Assembly (NCBI GenBank): GCA_033030425.1
Contig: JAUFSD010000022.1
Span: forward strand, 434,001 to 498,000
Source of the DNA: Verpa conica
Lineage: Eukaryota; Ascomycota; Pezizomycetes; Pezizales; Morchellaceae
Direction: 5' to 3'
Length of the DNA stretch: 64,000 nt
Shown here: positions 1 through 12,307 of the stretch, piece after piece
How the letters are laid out: each line of letters starts with the position of its first letter
Position numbering within the stretch: position 1 is the stretch's first letter
Program-made: the position numbers and the translations under genes
The notes under the pieces: generated by a model
The model's database searches: none
What the model saw: only the letters and a program-made list of their open reading frames with translations
What the model was told of the DNA's origin: nothing

Positions 1-2
1 TC

Positions 3-2203
3 GAGCTCGGGGAAATTGATACACACTTATCGCAGCACCCCCTAGTGAGGGAAAATGTGACTCTTGTTCGAAGAGATAAGGATGAGGAGCCGACATTGGT
101 GTCTTATATTGTTCCGCTACAGACAGGGGAGCTTGACGGCCTCATGTCAGCTGATGAAACCGCTGGCGAAGACGATGAGATTGTTAAAGGACTTAGAAAG
201 TACAGGAGGTTGATCCGTGAGATTAGAGAGTACCTGAAAGGTCGTCTTCCATCTTACGCAGTACCTACTGTTGTAGTTCCATTGAACCGCCTACCACTCA
301 ACCCTAACGGAAAAATCGATAAGCCGGCTCTCCCCTTCCCAGATACAGCACAGCTCTCTGCTGCTCTGCGTAAACGCCGTACAAAAGCTACGGTTAATGA
401 AGAGGAGGAGGATGATGAAACTGAGGGAGCTTTGACGACAGTTCAGAAAGAGCTTCGTGATATTTGGCAGGGCTTGCTCACACACTCTGGAGAGACTATA
501 ATACCGGAATCAAACTTTTTCGATCTTGGAGGCCATTCGATCCTTGCCACTCGTATGATCTTTGAGGTGCGGAAGAAGTTTGTGACTGATGTTGCGCTCG
601 GTGCTATTTTCAAGTATCCTACTCTTGGAGCCCTAGCTGCAGAAATTGAGAGATTGAAGGGTCGTGGGGAACTTGCAATCCAGCAGCTTGCTGGGGGAGA
701 AGATGATACTGCTCGGGCAGAAGCAGACAAGAAAGAGCGTAAAGCACAGGACTACTCGGGTGATGCACGAGAGCTGGCTAAGTCTCTTCCGGAAAAATTC
801 GAGAGTGTAGGGAGGCCAGAGGCCGGGGCAACTGTGTTCCTTACTGGTGCTACTGGGTTCTTGGGTGTTTACTTGTTGAGGGAGCTATTGACCAGAAAAT
901 CACCTGAGGTGAAGAAGGTATTTTTGCATGTGCGGGCTAGGGATAAGAATAAGGCTCTTGAGAGGGTGAAGACAAGTTGTGAGGCGTATGGTGTATGGGA
1001 TGATAGCTGGGTAGGGCGTATTGATTGTGTTACCGGAGAGTTAGGGAGTGAGAAGCTAGGTGTATCAGGCGCGGAATGGGATACCTTGGTAAATGAGGTT
1101 GATGTTATCATTCATAATGGAGCTCAGGTACCCCCTTTCCTGTCAATGATCGTTTCCCGTATTGTTTCTAATAGTGATTCCAGGTCCATTGGGTCTATCC
1201 ATATTCCAAGCTCCGCCCTGCAAACGTCACTGGTACAGTTGATGCGCTCCTGCTCTGTGCTTCCGGAAAGCCTAAGAGTTTTGCATTTGTGTCTTCTACA
1301 TCGGTACTAGACTCGGAACACTATGTCCGCCTCTCTGATACTATCATGGAGAACGGTGGATCCGGGGTGCCAGAAAGTGATGATCTTCAAGGGTCGGCTG
1401 ACGATCTTGGCACGGGGTATGGGCAGAGCAAGTGGGCTGGTGAATATATTGTCCGTGAAGCTGGAAAAAGGGGATTAGATGGGTGTATCATTCGCCCGGG
1501 ATATATTGTTGGTGACTCTAAGACTGGAGGTATTTCCCACTCAGCTGAGACACTAATTATCATCTGAAACCCCCACTAATATCTTAACCAAATAGTAACC
1601 AACACCGATGATTTCCTTATCCGTATGGTTAAAGGTTGTGCTCAGCTCGGACAAATACCAGATATTTATAACACCGTCAACATGGTCCCCGTCGACCACG
1701 TCGCACGCGTAGTTATTGCTTGTGCCTTTAACCCTCCTGCAAGTCCGCTTGCAGTCGCTCATGTTACATCTCACCCTAGATTAAGGTTCAACGAGTTCCT
1801 TTCGACCCTCGCCACCTACGGATATGAAGTCGAGAAGGTCGACTACATCCCATGGAGAATCGCACTGGAAACTTGGGTTGTCGAAAAGAGCAAAGACAAC
1901 GCGCTCTTTCCTCTTCTTCACTTCGTCCTTGATAACCTCCCGTCATCTACAAAGGCTCCTGAACTCGATGACTCAAACACTGTTACTTCGCTCCGTGCAG
2001 ATGCGGCATGGACGGGTGAGGATTGGACTGTTGGCGCGGGGGTCAGTGTTGAACAGATGGGCATCTATCTTGCGTATCTTGTCGCTTTGGGATTCTTACC
2101 GGCGCCCCAAGGGAAAGGAGATGCTGTATTGCCACGTGTGGAGTTGAGTGAGACGGCGAAGAAAAGTTTGGAGACTGTAGGTGGGAGGGGTGGTATGGTT
2201 TAG
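3..2203 (+). CDS. lys2: L-2-aminoadipate reductase, large subunit (Lys2), 5'-truncated by window edge
   Basis: This NRPS-like enzyme reduces alpha-aminoadipate to its semialdehyde in fungal lysine synthesis. It adenylates the substrate, loads it on a phosphopantetheine arm and releases it by NADPH reduction. Exons read 3-1127, 1184-1529 and 1596-2203; introns of 56 and 66 bp start GT and end AG, and the frame stays open for about 692 residues. Seen in order: the end of the adenylation domain ([12 protein letters not shown] near 305), the carrier motif DLGGHSI near 525-545 whose Ser carries phosphopantetheine, the Rossmann motif TGATGFLG near 845-868, and the reductase Tyr-x3-Lys ([11 protein letters not shown] near 1420-1450). 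The last part lies in a divergent C-terminal reductase extension. The full protein is usually about 1,400 residues, so roughly half is missing to the left. Activation needs Lys5, not seen here. Identification is secure from domain order. Confidence 0.96.
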
Positions 2204-2631
2204 ATACTTTATATCCAAAAAGTTGGTGCATATTTATTTGTTTTGTATTGTTTTTATGTGCCAGAATTAAAAATATAGGTTCTGGTGCTTCTTTATGGGG
2301 ATTCTCATTTTTTACAGGTGGGACTTAGTGAATACAGTAGCTTTTTCACCTAGGAGGTGATGACCAGGCCTGGGAGATTCTAAGTGGCATTTAACTGAAA
2401 AGACTCATAGGGGTCTGTGATCTGAGAAATACCACACTATAGAAATATAGAATAATAAGACAATGTAAATATTACACCCTCTACCAGATATATTAATACC
2501 TATAAAAATGTCTAAGGAAACCAACCCAGAGCCTAATGTGACCTCACAAAAAAATCGACCCCAGTTATAAGCCATGTTATTCTGAATTTTTATAGTCCCT
2601 AAATTCTCTACCGCTCTCTTCAGCGTTCGAG
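2204..2631. other. Short convergent intergenic spacer
   Basis: This holds the 3' ends of the converging lys2 and ankyrin genes. It is AT-rich with several AATAAA-like stretches (for example near 2451-2457), compatible with poly(A) signals on both strands. No other gene seen. Confidence 0.6.
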
Positions 2632-3495
2632 TTACTTCAATAGTGGCCGATTTGGGCCATTTGCTCCCTTTAACTTTAATAACTTAACACCCTCTATCCT
2701 ATCCCTTGAGATCTCGCAGCCAATGAGATGATCTAGAGCTGATTGATGGCACATGTCCAGGCTATTTATCATTTCTACAACCTTTTCATGTTCCAGTAAG
2801 AGCTTTATGATTTTTAACTTATTTTTATCTGCATATGCAGCATGATGGAGTGCGCCTTTGCCATCTTCATCCTTTACTGTGAGATCCGCTCCATGTTTAA
2901 TGAGAATAGACACAAGACCGATATTCTCTGTCTTTACCGCGCTAATAACCGGAAACCTAGAATTATTGACAAGAGTACCATTTTCCAGGAGTAGCTGAGC
3001 CACTTCTACAATGTCCTCTGTATTTTCCCTGTCGAGACCCAATAAATAATCCAGGGGTGTCATTTTGTCCAAGTCCTTGAAATTAACATCTGCTCCCTTC
3101 TCAATAACCATACGCATCATCTTCGTATTAGCGCAAAACATCGCTCCATAGTGGAGAGCCGGCGGGTATCCCTTTTGACCGAAATGATCGATGTCGGTAA
3201 CCTTTTCGAGTAACTGCTTGGCCAAACCTTCGTGATTGTGTTCGATTGCCCAGTGCAGTACCGGTACCTTTTTTAATTTGAGAGGGTGAAGCCTGATAAA
3301 TTCGGCATAACCAGTTGGTTCGGTCCATAGGTCGCAGTGCTTTTGAACGAGACTGTAAAGGTCACCTGCATTAGCGTTAACCTCAAGTTCTTCATTAAGC
3401 TTGTCGAGAAGTGCTCTGGAAAAGCTTATAGGAGACCTATTTTTGGCCACGACTGAACTCTTAATCTTTGCTAAGGGTTTAGGTCTAGTAGTCAT
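2632..3495 (-). CDS. Small ankyrin-repeat protein
   Basis: A single open frame of 287 residues with an ATG start at 3495. After a basic N-terminus (about 25 residues) and a short helical lead-in come about five to six ankyrin repeats, for example VLHWAIEHNHEGLAKQLLEK, ALHYGAMFCANTKMMRMVIE, VSILIKHGADLTVKDEDGK and ALHHAAYADKNKLKIIKLLL. No catalytic domain, signal peptide or membrane segment is visible. Ankyrin repeats bind partner proteins; the partner is unknown. It converges with lys2. It is one of three unrelated-looking ankyrin genes in the window, which fits the lineage-specific ankyrin expansions known in some filamentous fungi. The repeats near residues 125-160 are irregular, and the protein could be the product of a decaying paralog, but the frame is intact. 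Confidence 0.85.
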   Translation of the reverse strand: MTTRPKPLAKIKSSVVAKNRSPISFSRALLDKLNEELEVNANAGDLYSLVQKHCDLWTEPTGYAEFIRLHPLKLKKVPVLHWAIEHNHEGLAKQLLEKVTDIDHFGQKGYPPALHYGAMFCANTKMMRMVIEKGADVNFKDLDKMTPLDYLLGLDRENTEDIVEVAQLLLENGTLVNNSRFPVISAVKTENIGLVSILIKHGADLTVKDEDGKGALHHAAYADKNKLKIIKLLLEHEKVVEMINSLDMCHQSALDHLIGCEISRDRIEGVKLLKLKGANGPNRPLLK

Positions 3496-3924
3496 TGCTG
3501 CAAAGAATAACGCGAAATTAAGTATGAAGCTGAAGCAAGAGTTGGGGGCAACGCCAACTTATGTTCAAACCCAAGTATGACCTTTAGACAATAGGAGCCC
3601 AATCATCAGTTACTACGTAAAAAAGCACCCATTCTATACAATAATTTATACACTTTATAGTCTAGTGGCGTTACTATAGGTCCTAAATACTAGGATGCAT
3701 TTCGGGTTACTGTTACCTAATTTAAGAGTCGCCCAAACCTAAACACCATTTCTATATGACCGGAAAAACCTACGCAATATTCATTATGGTCTCTATAACA
3801 TATCTCCATGGTACCTATACAATGACTTCTTTGTCCAAGAACCTTCTTTGTTTACAAACAAAGAAAGGTCTTGACAACAAGCTCGGCCCGCAATAACGTC
3901 ATGTATAATATATACTGTAAGAAG

Positions 3925-3932
3925 TACATGTA
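3925..3932. repeat. First copy of the dispersed palindrome TACATGTA
   Basis: Perfect 8-bp palindrome. Further copies start at 15768, 15836, 18945, 23004, 25600, 28540, 28618, 34468 and 44860, nearly all outside genes. About one copy would be expected by chance in 64 kb. Confidence 0.7.
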
Positions 3933-6900
3933 GGTACTTCTCCCACAGAGTAATTCGGAGGATTCCCCCGACCTTAGTGGAACCCCACCAAAAACCCCTT
4001 TTGTCCCGGTAAAAAAATAACAAATTTTCAGGTACCTAAATTATAGTTCCGACTTCAGTTTCCCAATAGTGACTGCTTATGAAATACAGCTAAGTTGGGT
4101 ATCAAGATATGAGGAAACAATTCCCTTCAGCCTTCGACCTACTATTGTTTTATTTCCATTATAGGTTAGCGTCAAATATTCCACCACTAAGTGAAATGGT
4201 TCTATTTACTAACAACCCATGAACGTTGGTAAGTTCTTTGAAATTATATTCATAAGTGATCAAGAGATAAGAACTCTTATAAAGACTACTATCGACCCAC
4301 TACTTCAGCAGCCTAGATTATTGGGCACCATAACCGTAGATCACCATAGATCACTCGCTTATCCCCCCTAAGGAAACAATAGAAACATGACCAAGATACT
4401 ATGCGCCTACCTCTAGCACCTACACACCATATGATGATACTACGAGTGATGCCTTATGACGTTCTACAAACTCCTCGTTAGACTATAGGAGACAGGAGAA
4501 AGCGAGCTAGAGACACCTACCCCTTTATGAGAGGAATATATCCGGAGAGATTCCTCCTTGGGTGCTGAGCGTCACCTGTAAGTCTACGGCATTAGCCGTT
4601 CCACCCTACCACCACCTAAACCAGAGATAGTGACCGATATAAAAGAGTGATAACCCATGATCCTAATCTGGTCAGGCAAGCCCCTTTTACGTGCGTATAG
4701 GCTCATACTCCTGAACTATTCACAGCACTAGAAACAGTCCCCAGCGTGCAAGTATCAAAGCCATCTGAAACGTCTTCGGCCGCAAAACCTTTCATTTCTT
4801 GTTTTTTTTGATTTATCTATAACCGTTGTTGGCCCTACCCTTGATCAGGTTTCCGCCGTCAATTTCGTTGATCATCTCTGCCTACGTATTTAATTTCTAG
4901 GATTGCACAGACCTGTCCCGCAACCCTGCTGCTGCTGCATAATTTCGGAAGTTTTTCTCGGCGCGCTCAGATGTAAGATAAGTATTCTGGGTGCGGGAGG
5001 TTGGGCAAGGGTTGTCCGCCGCTAGAACACAAATGGAGAACTCGAAAGACTGTATTGTTACCCTATCGATCGATGCAACCGATCGGGCCCAGGTATATGT
5101 ATCTTCAAAAACTAGCAACTGAAGACGTACGATTCTGGTTGAATGTACGATCAATACTTCGTCTAGAGTATAGAAGTCGGTTAGAGATATCTTTGTGGTA
5201 TTCAAGATTACCGTGGCATTTGTGCTACAGTAAAATTTGCAGGATTGGTCTCCTGCGCGAGAAACAATTCTAGGCGAAGCGAGATGAAGATACATGAAGC
5301 AGCAAAAGGAATCTAAAGAAAGCGAGACACTTATGCCCTTACCCATGTAGTAGAGAACAAGATAGAGCGTAGCGTGGGCAAGGAAATAATCAAATCGACT
5401 TTGATATCCCGATCGGAAAGTTGGGGCACTTCCGATGGGATCTAGGGTTAGGTTTATTTATTTATAGGTTTATTATCATACACTATCACTCGGAATCCTG
5501 GCCGGGGCATAAAACATTTCAAGGTCTTTCCCCACCAGCTAGATACAATAATCGTTATTAATTTAAAGCCTGAGGCCTTCTAGAAATTAAAGAGCATTCT
5601 TTTGGAGAAATCAGTGAACGGGTTCAACAACCCTGACAGCGAAAATCTTGAATTTTCCAGTCCTTAGCCAATAGGCCCGTGGGCGATACATAGTTGTGCT
5701 GTGGCATATAATTTGTAAGGTTTCTCCCATACTTAAGAACCCCAATTTTCTGTGTAAAACTCTAGAGTAAATATATAGCTATGATTGGGTAATTCACGAT
5801 GACTATAGCGATAATGACGCCCTTCCTTCGACATCTCAAACAAGGCTGAGCATCTTGATGGATTCAAGGGACTTGCATGGCCCTCAAGTCAGGTGACAAT
5901 AGGACTATCCATTTCTATCTTGGTACGTCCTCCACTCAAGTATTGGCCACCCGCCCCGTATTGACTAGATGGAAGGAGCCGTACCAATCCAGAGCAGGTG
6001 AAGGGTCATGTTGGTGCCTAGATCTGCGGCCCCCCCGATATCCGATAATCTAACCGCAATTACTGTGGTTGACGAAACAAAACAGATGCCTCTTCTACTG
6101 TCTTGTCAGCCTTCCAGATTCAGTCAAACAATACATAGCCGACACCATACATGAGTTGTTGCATGGGCCAATGACTAGCGAGCCATTATTTTTCGCCTCC
6201 AATCGGTTCAGATGCACGCACAAACAATAACCGTGCGCATATGTCTACAGTTTTTGGGCTCTTTGTTGGCTCGGGCCCGGTACCAGTACCCGAACGTCTT
6301 CGGCGCCTTTTGTTGGTTGCCTGGTTATTGGGTTCCTGACACATAAACTGCTGGGTGATGGCAGAAACGTGAGCCAAAGAACGAGTTTCGTGGAGACGTG
6401 TCCTCCGCTATCTGAGGGCTTCACTTGACTCATGCGCGTATGATCGGGAAAGATCTAATGAAGAGATGGTCATTATTTCACTACAACGTCATCTCTGAAT
6501 ATCAAAGAACTGACTGTTCATTCTGGTAGCTAACGTGACACCTGTCTCTGTTCACAAACACGCACATGTACCACGTAGGTTTGGACTCCCAAGTCATCAG
6601 ATTAAGCCTCATCAGGTACTTCTCGGCATGCATAGCCTATGTAAAGGACACAGTATGCTGACTCTAGTCTAGATGCTTCAAGTGACTGTAACATATAAAA
6701 GCCGGTGTATGAGGGTATGTACGCATAGACGGTAGAGTCTTATTACTACTTTACAGACTCCACAAAAAAGCACATTCACGGGATCCGATAGGTCAAGCGA
6801 CTGCAATGGTTGAAACCGACACACCGGTCACTAACGCCTATCACCCGCTTTGAACAACACATCCAATTACTTGCGTTTTGCAACACCAGTCCGGAAGGCC

Positions 6901-8547
6901 AACCAACGCCCGTGATATACACCGTGAAGATGGGGTGGGTGATGTTTTCAGATAGGAATATTTTGTCGAGGGGGGAGTGAAAATTTGCCGTTTTTTTTTC
7001 TTTTCTGTTGGGGTCCTCTGACTGTTGTGAATGGCTGCGACATCGGCATGCGGAAGGACTACGTAGAAATATAAGTGTAAACGATACCGATAAGACCTAC
7101 CGAAAGTCGAAGGGGTGATACCGAAGTCATCTTCCTCTCCCTTTCGGATGTCAGCTCGACCAATACTAAAGCAAGACGGTATCTCTCTGCCAGTGACTTG
7201 TCAGCTCAATAGCCTGATCCTATCACGCTTGAGATTCAGACTATTCAGCCTAATAAGTAAAGTAATATTTAGTTATGTAACGGCATTCGAATTTCTCAAT
7301 TCTGAAGGATCGCCGAATCACAGAGCTCTTGACCCCCTATTGTCTTAATGTTCGTCCGAATATTTCTCCTCCTTTAGCTTTTGTACATATCAGTTCGTTG
7401 TTAATCACTCGAATATGTATGTGGCCATACTTATTTCCTTTACTTTTTGAGGTTTTGGATCTGTGCGAGCATCTTGGTAAGGTTTATCGTTTATTCAGAT
7501 GACTGTTCGAAACGCGTCTACGGAATGAACCGGCACGCGTCGGAAATATCGATACTACTTAACTTGGGGGTTTTATGCATGGGTTCTTCAGCAGGTTTTT
7601 CTCCGAGAGAAAATATGTCGGTGGATATCAATAGGAAAGGAATATACACCTTCTGGAACGCGGTCCACGACTCCACGGGACAGGATCATTGACATCGCCG
7701 ATGATTGCGCAGGGTGCGCCTACCCCCCCCGCGTTATTCTCAGTGTGTTTTTTTTAATCTCGATCTGCATGGCGAAGCACCTTTGAGATGAGGCAGTAAC
7801 TTCCCCTCCCCCTTTCTTTACGCAGAATTACCTCGTGCGTTCACGAGACTCAAGAGAGGAGTACATATATATACCCTATGGGGAAAAAAATAATCAGTAG
7901 TCCCTGGATCATTAAATCATACAGGGATAAAGAAGAGGTAATTTACTCCGTTGGGCGATATTTTCATCCGGGACTCCAAGATTCTCCGCAGTAGTGGTAT
8001 GAGAGGGGAAGGCAATCTAGGATCGAGCGTTATTCGGTCGTCCCCGCGCTTCAGGGCCCTACCTACCTCTGCGCGTTTAACTGGGGTTCTCCCCTTTCTC
8101 GAGCGGGTGAATTGTATCACCCCCCTACACACCGATGAGCTCCTCCGCAATTCAACCCATGGTGGCATCGCAATGGGACGTTTCGGTTTGGACAAACAAA
8201 TCCCGGGAGGAGGGTGGGAAGATGAGGGGAGGAATGACGGGAGGGCTCGTTCGATTCGTTCCTGCATTTGTTTTTTGACTGCCTGCCTGCCTACCTGTGT
8301 TATTTTTTCCTTTTGAGCTGATAAATTGAACCACCCAGTCAGTCGTTAAAGTGCTACGGCAGCGGCAGTTCCCTCAGATGCTCATCCCATTATTTATTTC
8401 TTTTATTTCTTGTTTCTGTGGGCAGGGGGCCAGGGCGCTGAAGGGATTCTTTTTTTCTTTTTTGTTTCGTTTCGTTTTTGTTCAATGGTCTCATGTTTTC
8501 TTCATAGAGGCCAGTACAGGCGACCCGAGAGGGGGGGTAACATGGGT

Positions 8548-8570
8548 TTATTATTATTATTATTATTATT
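8548..8570. repeat. (TTA)n microsatellite
   Basis: About seven and a half uninterrupted TTA units in non-coding sequence upstream of the cyclin gene, just after a run of seven Gs. Confidence 0.9.
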
Positions 8571-11039
8571 GCATTATTGCACAAGGCCATGTGAAAAAGT
8601 GGCACTGTTTTCATCGGTGGCTTAGCCTTGGTCCTAGCCTACAACGGAGGTGCTGCGGCTGGCCGGCCACGGTGTGGCTGTTTGGCTCAAAGGGATTGAG
8701 GGCTACTCCTGCTTAGGTTGTATGCAATGCACGCTATGAATACCAAGGCCCCAGCTTATGTAGGGACGAAACGGACAGAAGGACGGGGAGCAGGAGAGGG
8801 GGGTGTGCCCCAGCTCAACGATTTTGTTTTTTTCTCCCGTCGAAGGCAGAGATTTCGCACTGTGGGGTGTGACGGTTGGATCTAAGGAACCATCCATGTC
8901 CGCGTGTCATGAGGCATCCGCTTTTCTGGGTGATCGGGGATCTTCACATTTCTGGTTTTTCGGAGGGGGGGCTTGGAAGATGAAAGTGTTGTTTTTTGCT
9001 GAGGAAACACATGCAGGCTCTCTAGTTCATTTTTCCTTCAAGTGCTCAAGGATAATTAATTACGACATGCGGGGGCGATCGTGGGCAAAGACTTGGGTTT
9101 TATAATTCGGTGCCTGATTTCTTGGGGCATTCGCAAAAAACGCATGAATTTTTTTCTGGTGTTGCGACTTGAGTGAGTATCGCAACGCCTCTGACATGTC
9201 CACAAGGAGGGAGAGAGCCGGAGGGTTGCGATGTAAGAACTCACATATTTTCATTCCCTGGCGGTAAGGGAGCAACATGGCGGCGCCCCGGAGGTTACGA
9301 TGTTGTCGTTGCTGTTATTGACCCGCCCTATTTGATATCGATATCTTTTACAGTCCAGTCATGTTGGGAAATGACCAAGAATAGGAGTTACAGGAACAAT
9401 GCGTAGAGCATGTACCGAGTACATATGCGCCCACTAACAGGTATTAATCTTCGTACTTTTCTGCATGGGGTTTATTTTACTGCACCCAGCCCATTTTGTT
9501 TTGCACTTGCCGTGCTGATGCTGCTGGGTGGGTGATGGTGGAGGAGGTTGACGAACAGGAACTTTTGCCTAGGGTGTGAAGGATAGACCATCCTGTACGG
9601 GACTCTCAAGGATTCGGGAAACCCTCTTTTGTTCCCAAAAGATGTTTGGCTGCAAGTTCTATTTGTGCAGTGTGAGGTCGCCGTCGGTTGTTTTCGATAC
9701 GAAAAGGGTGAGATTTGGGGGGGGGGTGTGTGTGTATGCGGGTTCCTCCACTCCAGTTCCCAAAGCACAGGCGCTAGATGACGGAACGAGCACCGTCGGA
9801 TGGCCGTAAAGAAATGATAATTTCCCATTGAATTCTTGCCCATCGCTTTCTCTCGGGTTTTGCGTCAGTCATGATATGATACATCTACGGTCTAGTGAGT
9901 GACGAGCAGAGGACGACGACACAGGCATATGTATTTATTGCGTAGTCACCTGTCGCCGTCGCTTGTTGAACATGGCAGATCGTTTGCGTAGTCCTCGCCA
10001 CTTTCATGAAGAGTCATGATCCAATTCTGGATATTACCAATTCTTCTTACCGTTTGTTTACTCTAGCCGCAAAAAAAGCTGCCAAGTCCCAAACATGATT
10101 TTCGGCGTGTTCTCTGCCTCTTTCTGCTCAATATAATTTTGGAAAATCAAATTTATCGACTTTCCGAAAGGGTGTGAAACTGCTGGGCACTTGTCGGATA
10201 CAAGATGAATCCCCGAGTCCAGGGCATCGTCATTTATCAGAAGTCAAGACGGATCCCAGCACAAGAAAGTGGAGTTAGAAGCGGAGTAATGCAGAGAGTC
10301 TATTTTTTTTTTTTTTTTCTCCTTCTCTCCCATCTTCTAGCCTCTCGTGATGGGTACGCGTAGAGGGGTAAACAAGAAAGTTTGGAAAGGCGTGGAATGA
10401 AAAACGAACGGGGGGGTGTGAGAAAAAAAAGGAAAAGAAGACTGGACCCCGGATAGCCGTACAGCCGTTGGTCAATCACTCTCAGTGGCGAGACCTTCCA
10501 CCCCGATACGGACAAGTCTGGGACAGGCCTGCCAAGCTGGACGGTTGCGAGTCACAACCGTCTTCTCAACTTCTGCAGCGTGAAGCTATTTTTCTCTCCT
10601 GGCCAGTCCTGTTGCTTGCTGTCGCTGGCGTCCATAGGCCCGTAACGGTTGCACTAGCAGGGGCTGTCCCGCCGCCTGCTCTAGCACCATGGCTCACAAC
10701 TGTGCTCATGACCCGTCCACTCAAGAGCCAGCATCTGAGGGATGACTGGTTGGCTGAAGAGGGGGCGGGCCTGCCTGCTTCTAGTCCTGCAACGCGAAAG
10801 CACGGTGGGCGAACATTGGGCAGCGAGCGACTTGCAACTCCGCAGCAGAGCGGTAGCAGCGGTCGTGGGTGGTAGTGGTGGTGTAGGGTAGTGGGTAGTG
10901 GGTAGTGAGTGAGTGGATGGTGTGTGTGGTGTGTGGAGCAGGTGAAGAGCGTCCTCTCTCTTGCTGCTCGCTGCTCGCTGCTCTCTGCTCTCTCGTTGCT
11001 GCTCTGCAACCCGGCTTAGATCCACCCCACTGCCCTCAT

Positions 11040-12307
11040 CATTCCTCGACATCTCCGGTCGCCGCCGTCGTTGCTGCGTCCCATCTCCCCCTCCCTCTCT
11101 TTTTCCCTTTTCTCTTGTCCTTGTCTGTTTGGTTGCATCCTCTCCCTCTCATACACCCTTCCCTTCCCCTTCACGAATCAAATTAAATATATATAAAAAA
11201 TATAATTATATAAAAAAAAGGGACAAACAAAGAGAAATCCTCACTTGTTCACAGAGACGTGTGGGAAATTTCGGTATCTGGGTCAGGTTTCCGGAAGTTT
11301 CGGGTTCAGCTCGTTCGTCACTTCTTTTAGACTTTGCCTTAGCCCAAGCACTCGTCGCGTAAGGGAGACTGCCTGCAACTGCAACTGCTGCTGCTGCTGC
11401 TGCTGCTGCTCGCCCCTCCCCTGCCCGCTTGGATCACTTCGCCTGTCAACTCAGAGGACCTCCTCCTCTCCAGGCCGTTCCACAAATCTTGCCTTTTCCC
11501 CCCCCCAACCACCACCCTTCCTTCCTTCTTCCTCCCACCCCCCCTTCCTCCAACGCGGTGGAAGAAAGTGAACGATACATCAGCACCGGTAGGCGGCAAA
11601 AGGTTTAAAGAAATCCTTCTCTCTTCTGACAGCCCTTTCCACCACCCTCTGTCACGTTCACGTCTCTTCTACTCAAAAGAGGTCCCTTTCATCTACATCT
11701 TCATCCTCTCTTCTCCCCCCCCCTCTTCCTATTCTCCTCTTCTTCACTCCCTTCTCCTCCTCCTCACAACCAAGCCTTTCAATTTAGCGCAGCATCCTTC
11801 GACAAATCATTCGTTGCCGGAGACAATCGGTCCTTTTCACTCTCACGTCACAACACTAGTTTGGTTTTGATAATCAACTCCACGACACAACCCGTCTTTG
11901 TTCGATATTTCTGCGTCTTGCCTCCTAGTCGAATATTGCTTGCGACCCGCGAACTATTAATTTAGGCTTTCGTCGTCGCACTTAAAACAGAGTTTATTCT
12001 CCCTCAGTTCGATTCAACCCAACTAGCAGTCGTTCAAGTCAACAAGTAGATACTTTTACGAATCACTTCGCCATATTTGGGAATTTCTATATTTTTTATT
12101 TTTTCGAAAAAAAAACCTCAACTCGACGACTTTATTGTCTTAACTGTTGTTGAATGGGAAGGGTTCATTAAGTCCGGAGCCGCAAACTTCATTCGTGAAT
12201 CTACGCTCGTCGTAGGTCACAGTTGATCGGAAGCGAAAGAAAAACTGGTAAGTTTACAGAACAGGATTCCGGCCCGCCACCACTTTTGCCACACCGTGAT
12301 TGGATCG
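11040..12307 (+). promoter_or_regulatory. Pyrimidine-rich promoter and long 5' leader of the cyclin gene
   Basis: More than 1 kb before the cyclin start codon is strikingly C+T-rich on the + strand (notably 11041-11160 and 11400-11770), then becomes AT-rich with a GGTAAG-like donor near 12247-12252. Pyrimidine tracts of this sort mark core promoters and transcription starts in filamentous fungi. The transcription start probably lies at the end of the tract, giving a leader of several hundred bases that may contain an intron and short upstream ORFs. The start site itself cannot be read from sequence. Confidence 0.5.
11385..11408. repeat. (CTG)8 microsatellite
   Basis: Eight perfect CTG triplets within the pyrimidine-rich leader region upstream of the cyclin gene. 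No credible coding frame runs through it. Confidence 0.9.

Larger units (their letters stand above)
3496..10900. other. Long intergenic region without a convincing gene
   Basis: No reading frame here shows a recognisable domain, consistent codon character or flanking splice signals. The longest open frames (minus 4897-5346, plus 7951-8316, plus 10468-10875) overlap equally good frames on the other strand and look fortuitous. From about 6.9 kb rightward the base composition becomes more GC-balanced with homopolymer runs, as expected for distal promoter sequence of the cyclin gene. Motif ATCACTCG occurs at 4350, 5485 and 7404. Confidence 0.5.

Noticed and set aside
4897..5346. 149-residue minus-strand open frame
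   Set aside because: No domain, unremarkable composition, and a 90-residue frame lies opposite; within reach of chance in a long spacer.
7951..8316. 121-residue plus-strand frame
   Set aside because: A similar frame exists on the other strand and neither has a family; GC-balanced DNA gives long chance frames.
10468..11052. Overlapping frames of 120-150 residues on both strands
   Set aside because: Low-complexity, Ser/His/Thr-rich products of simple sequence upstream of the cyclin gene.
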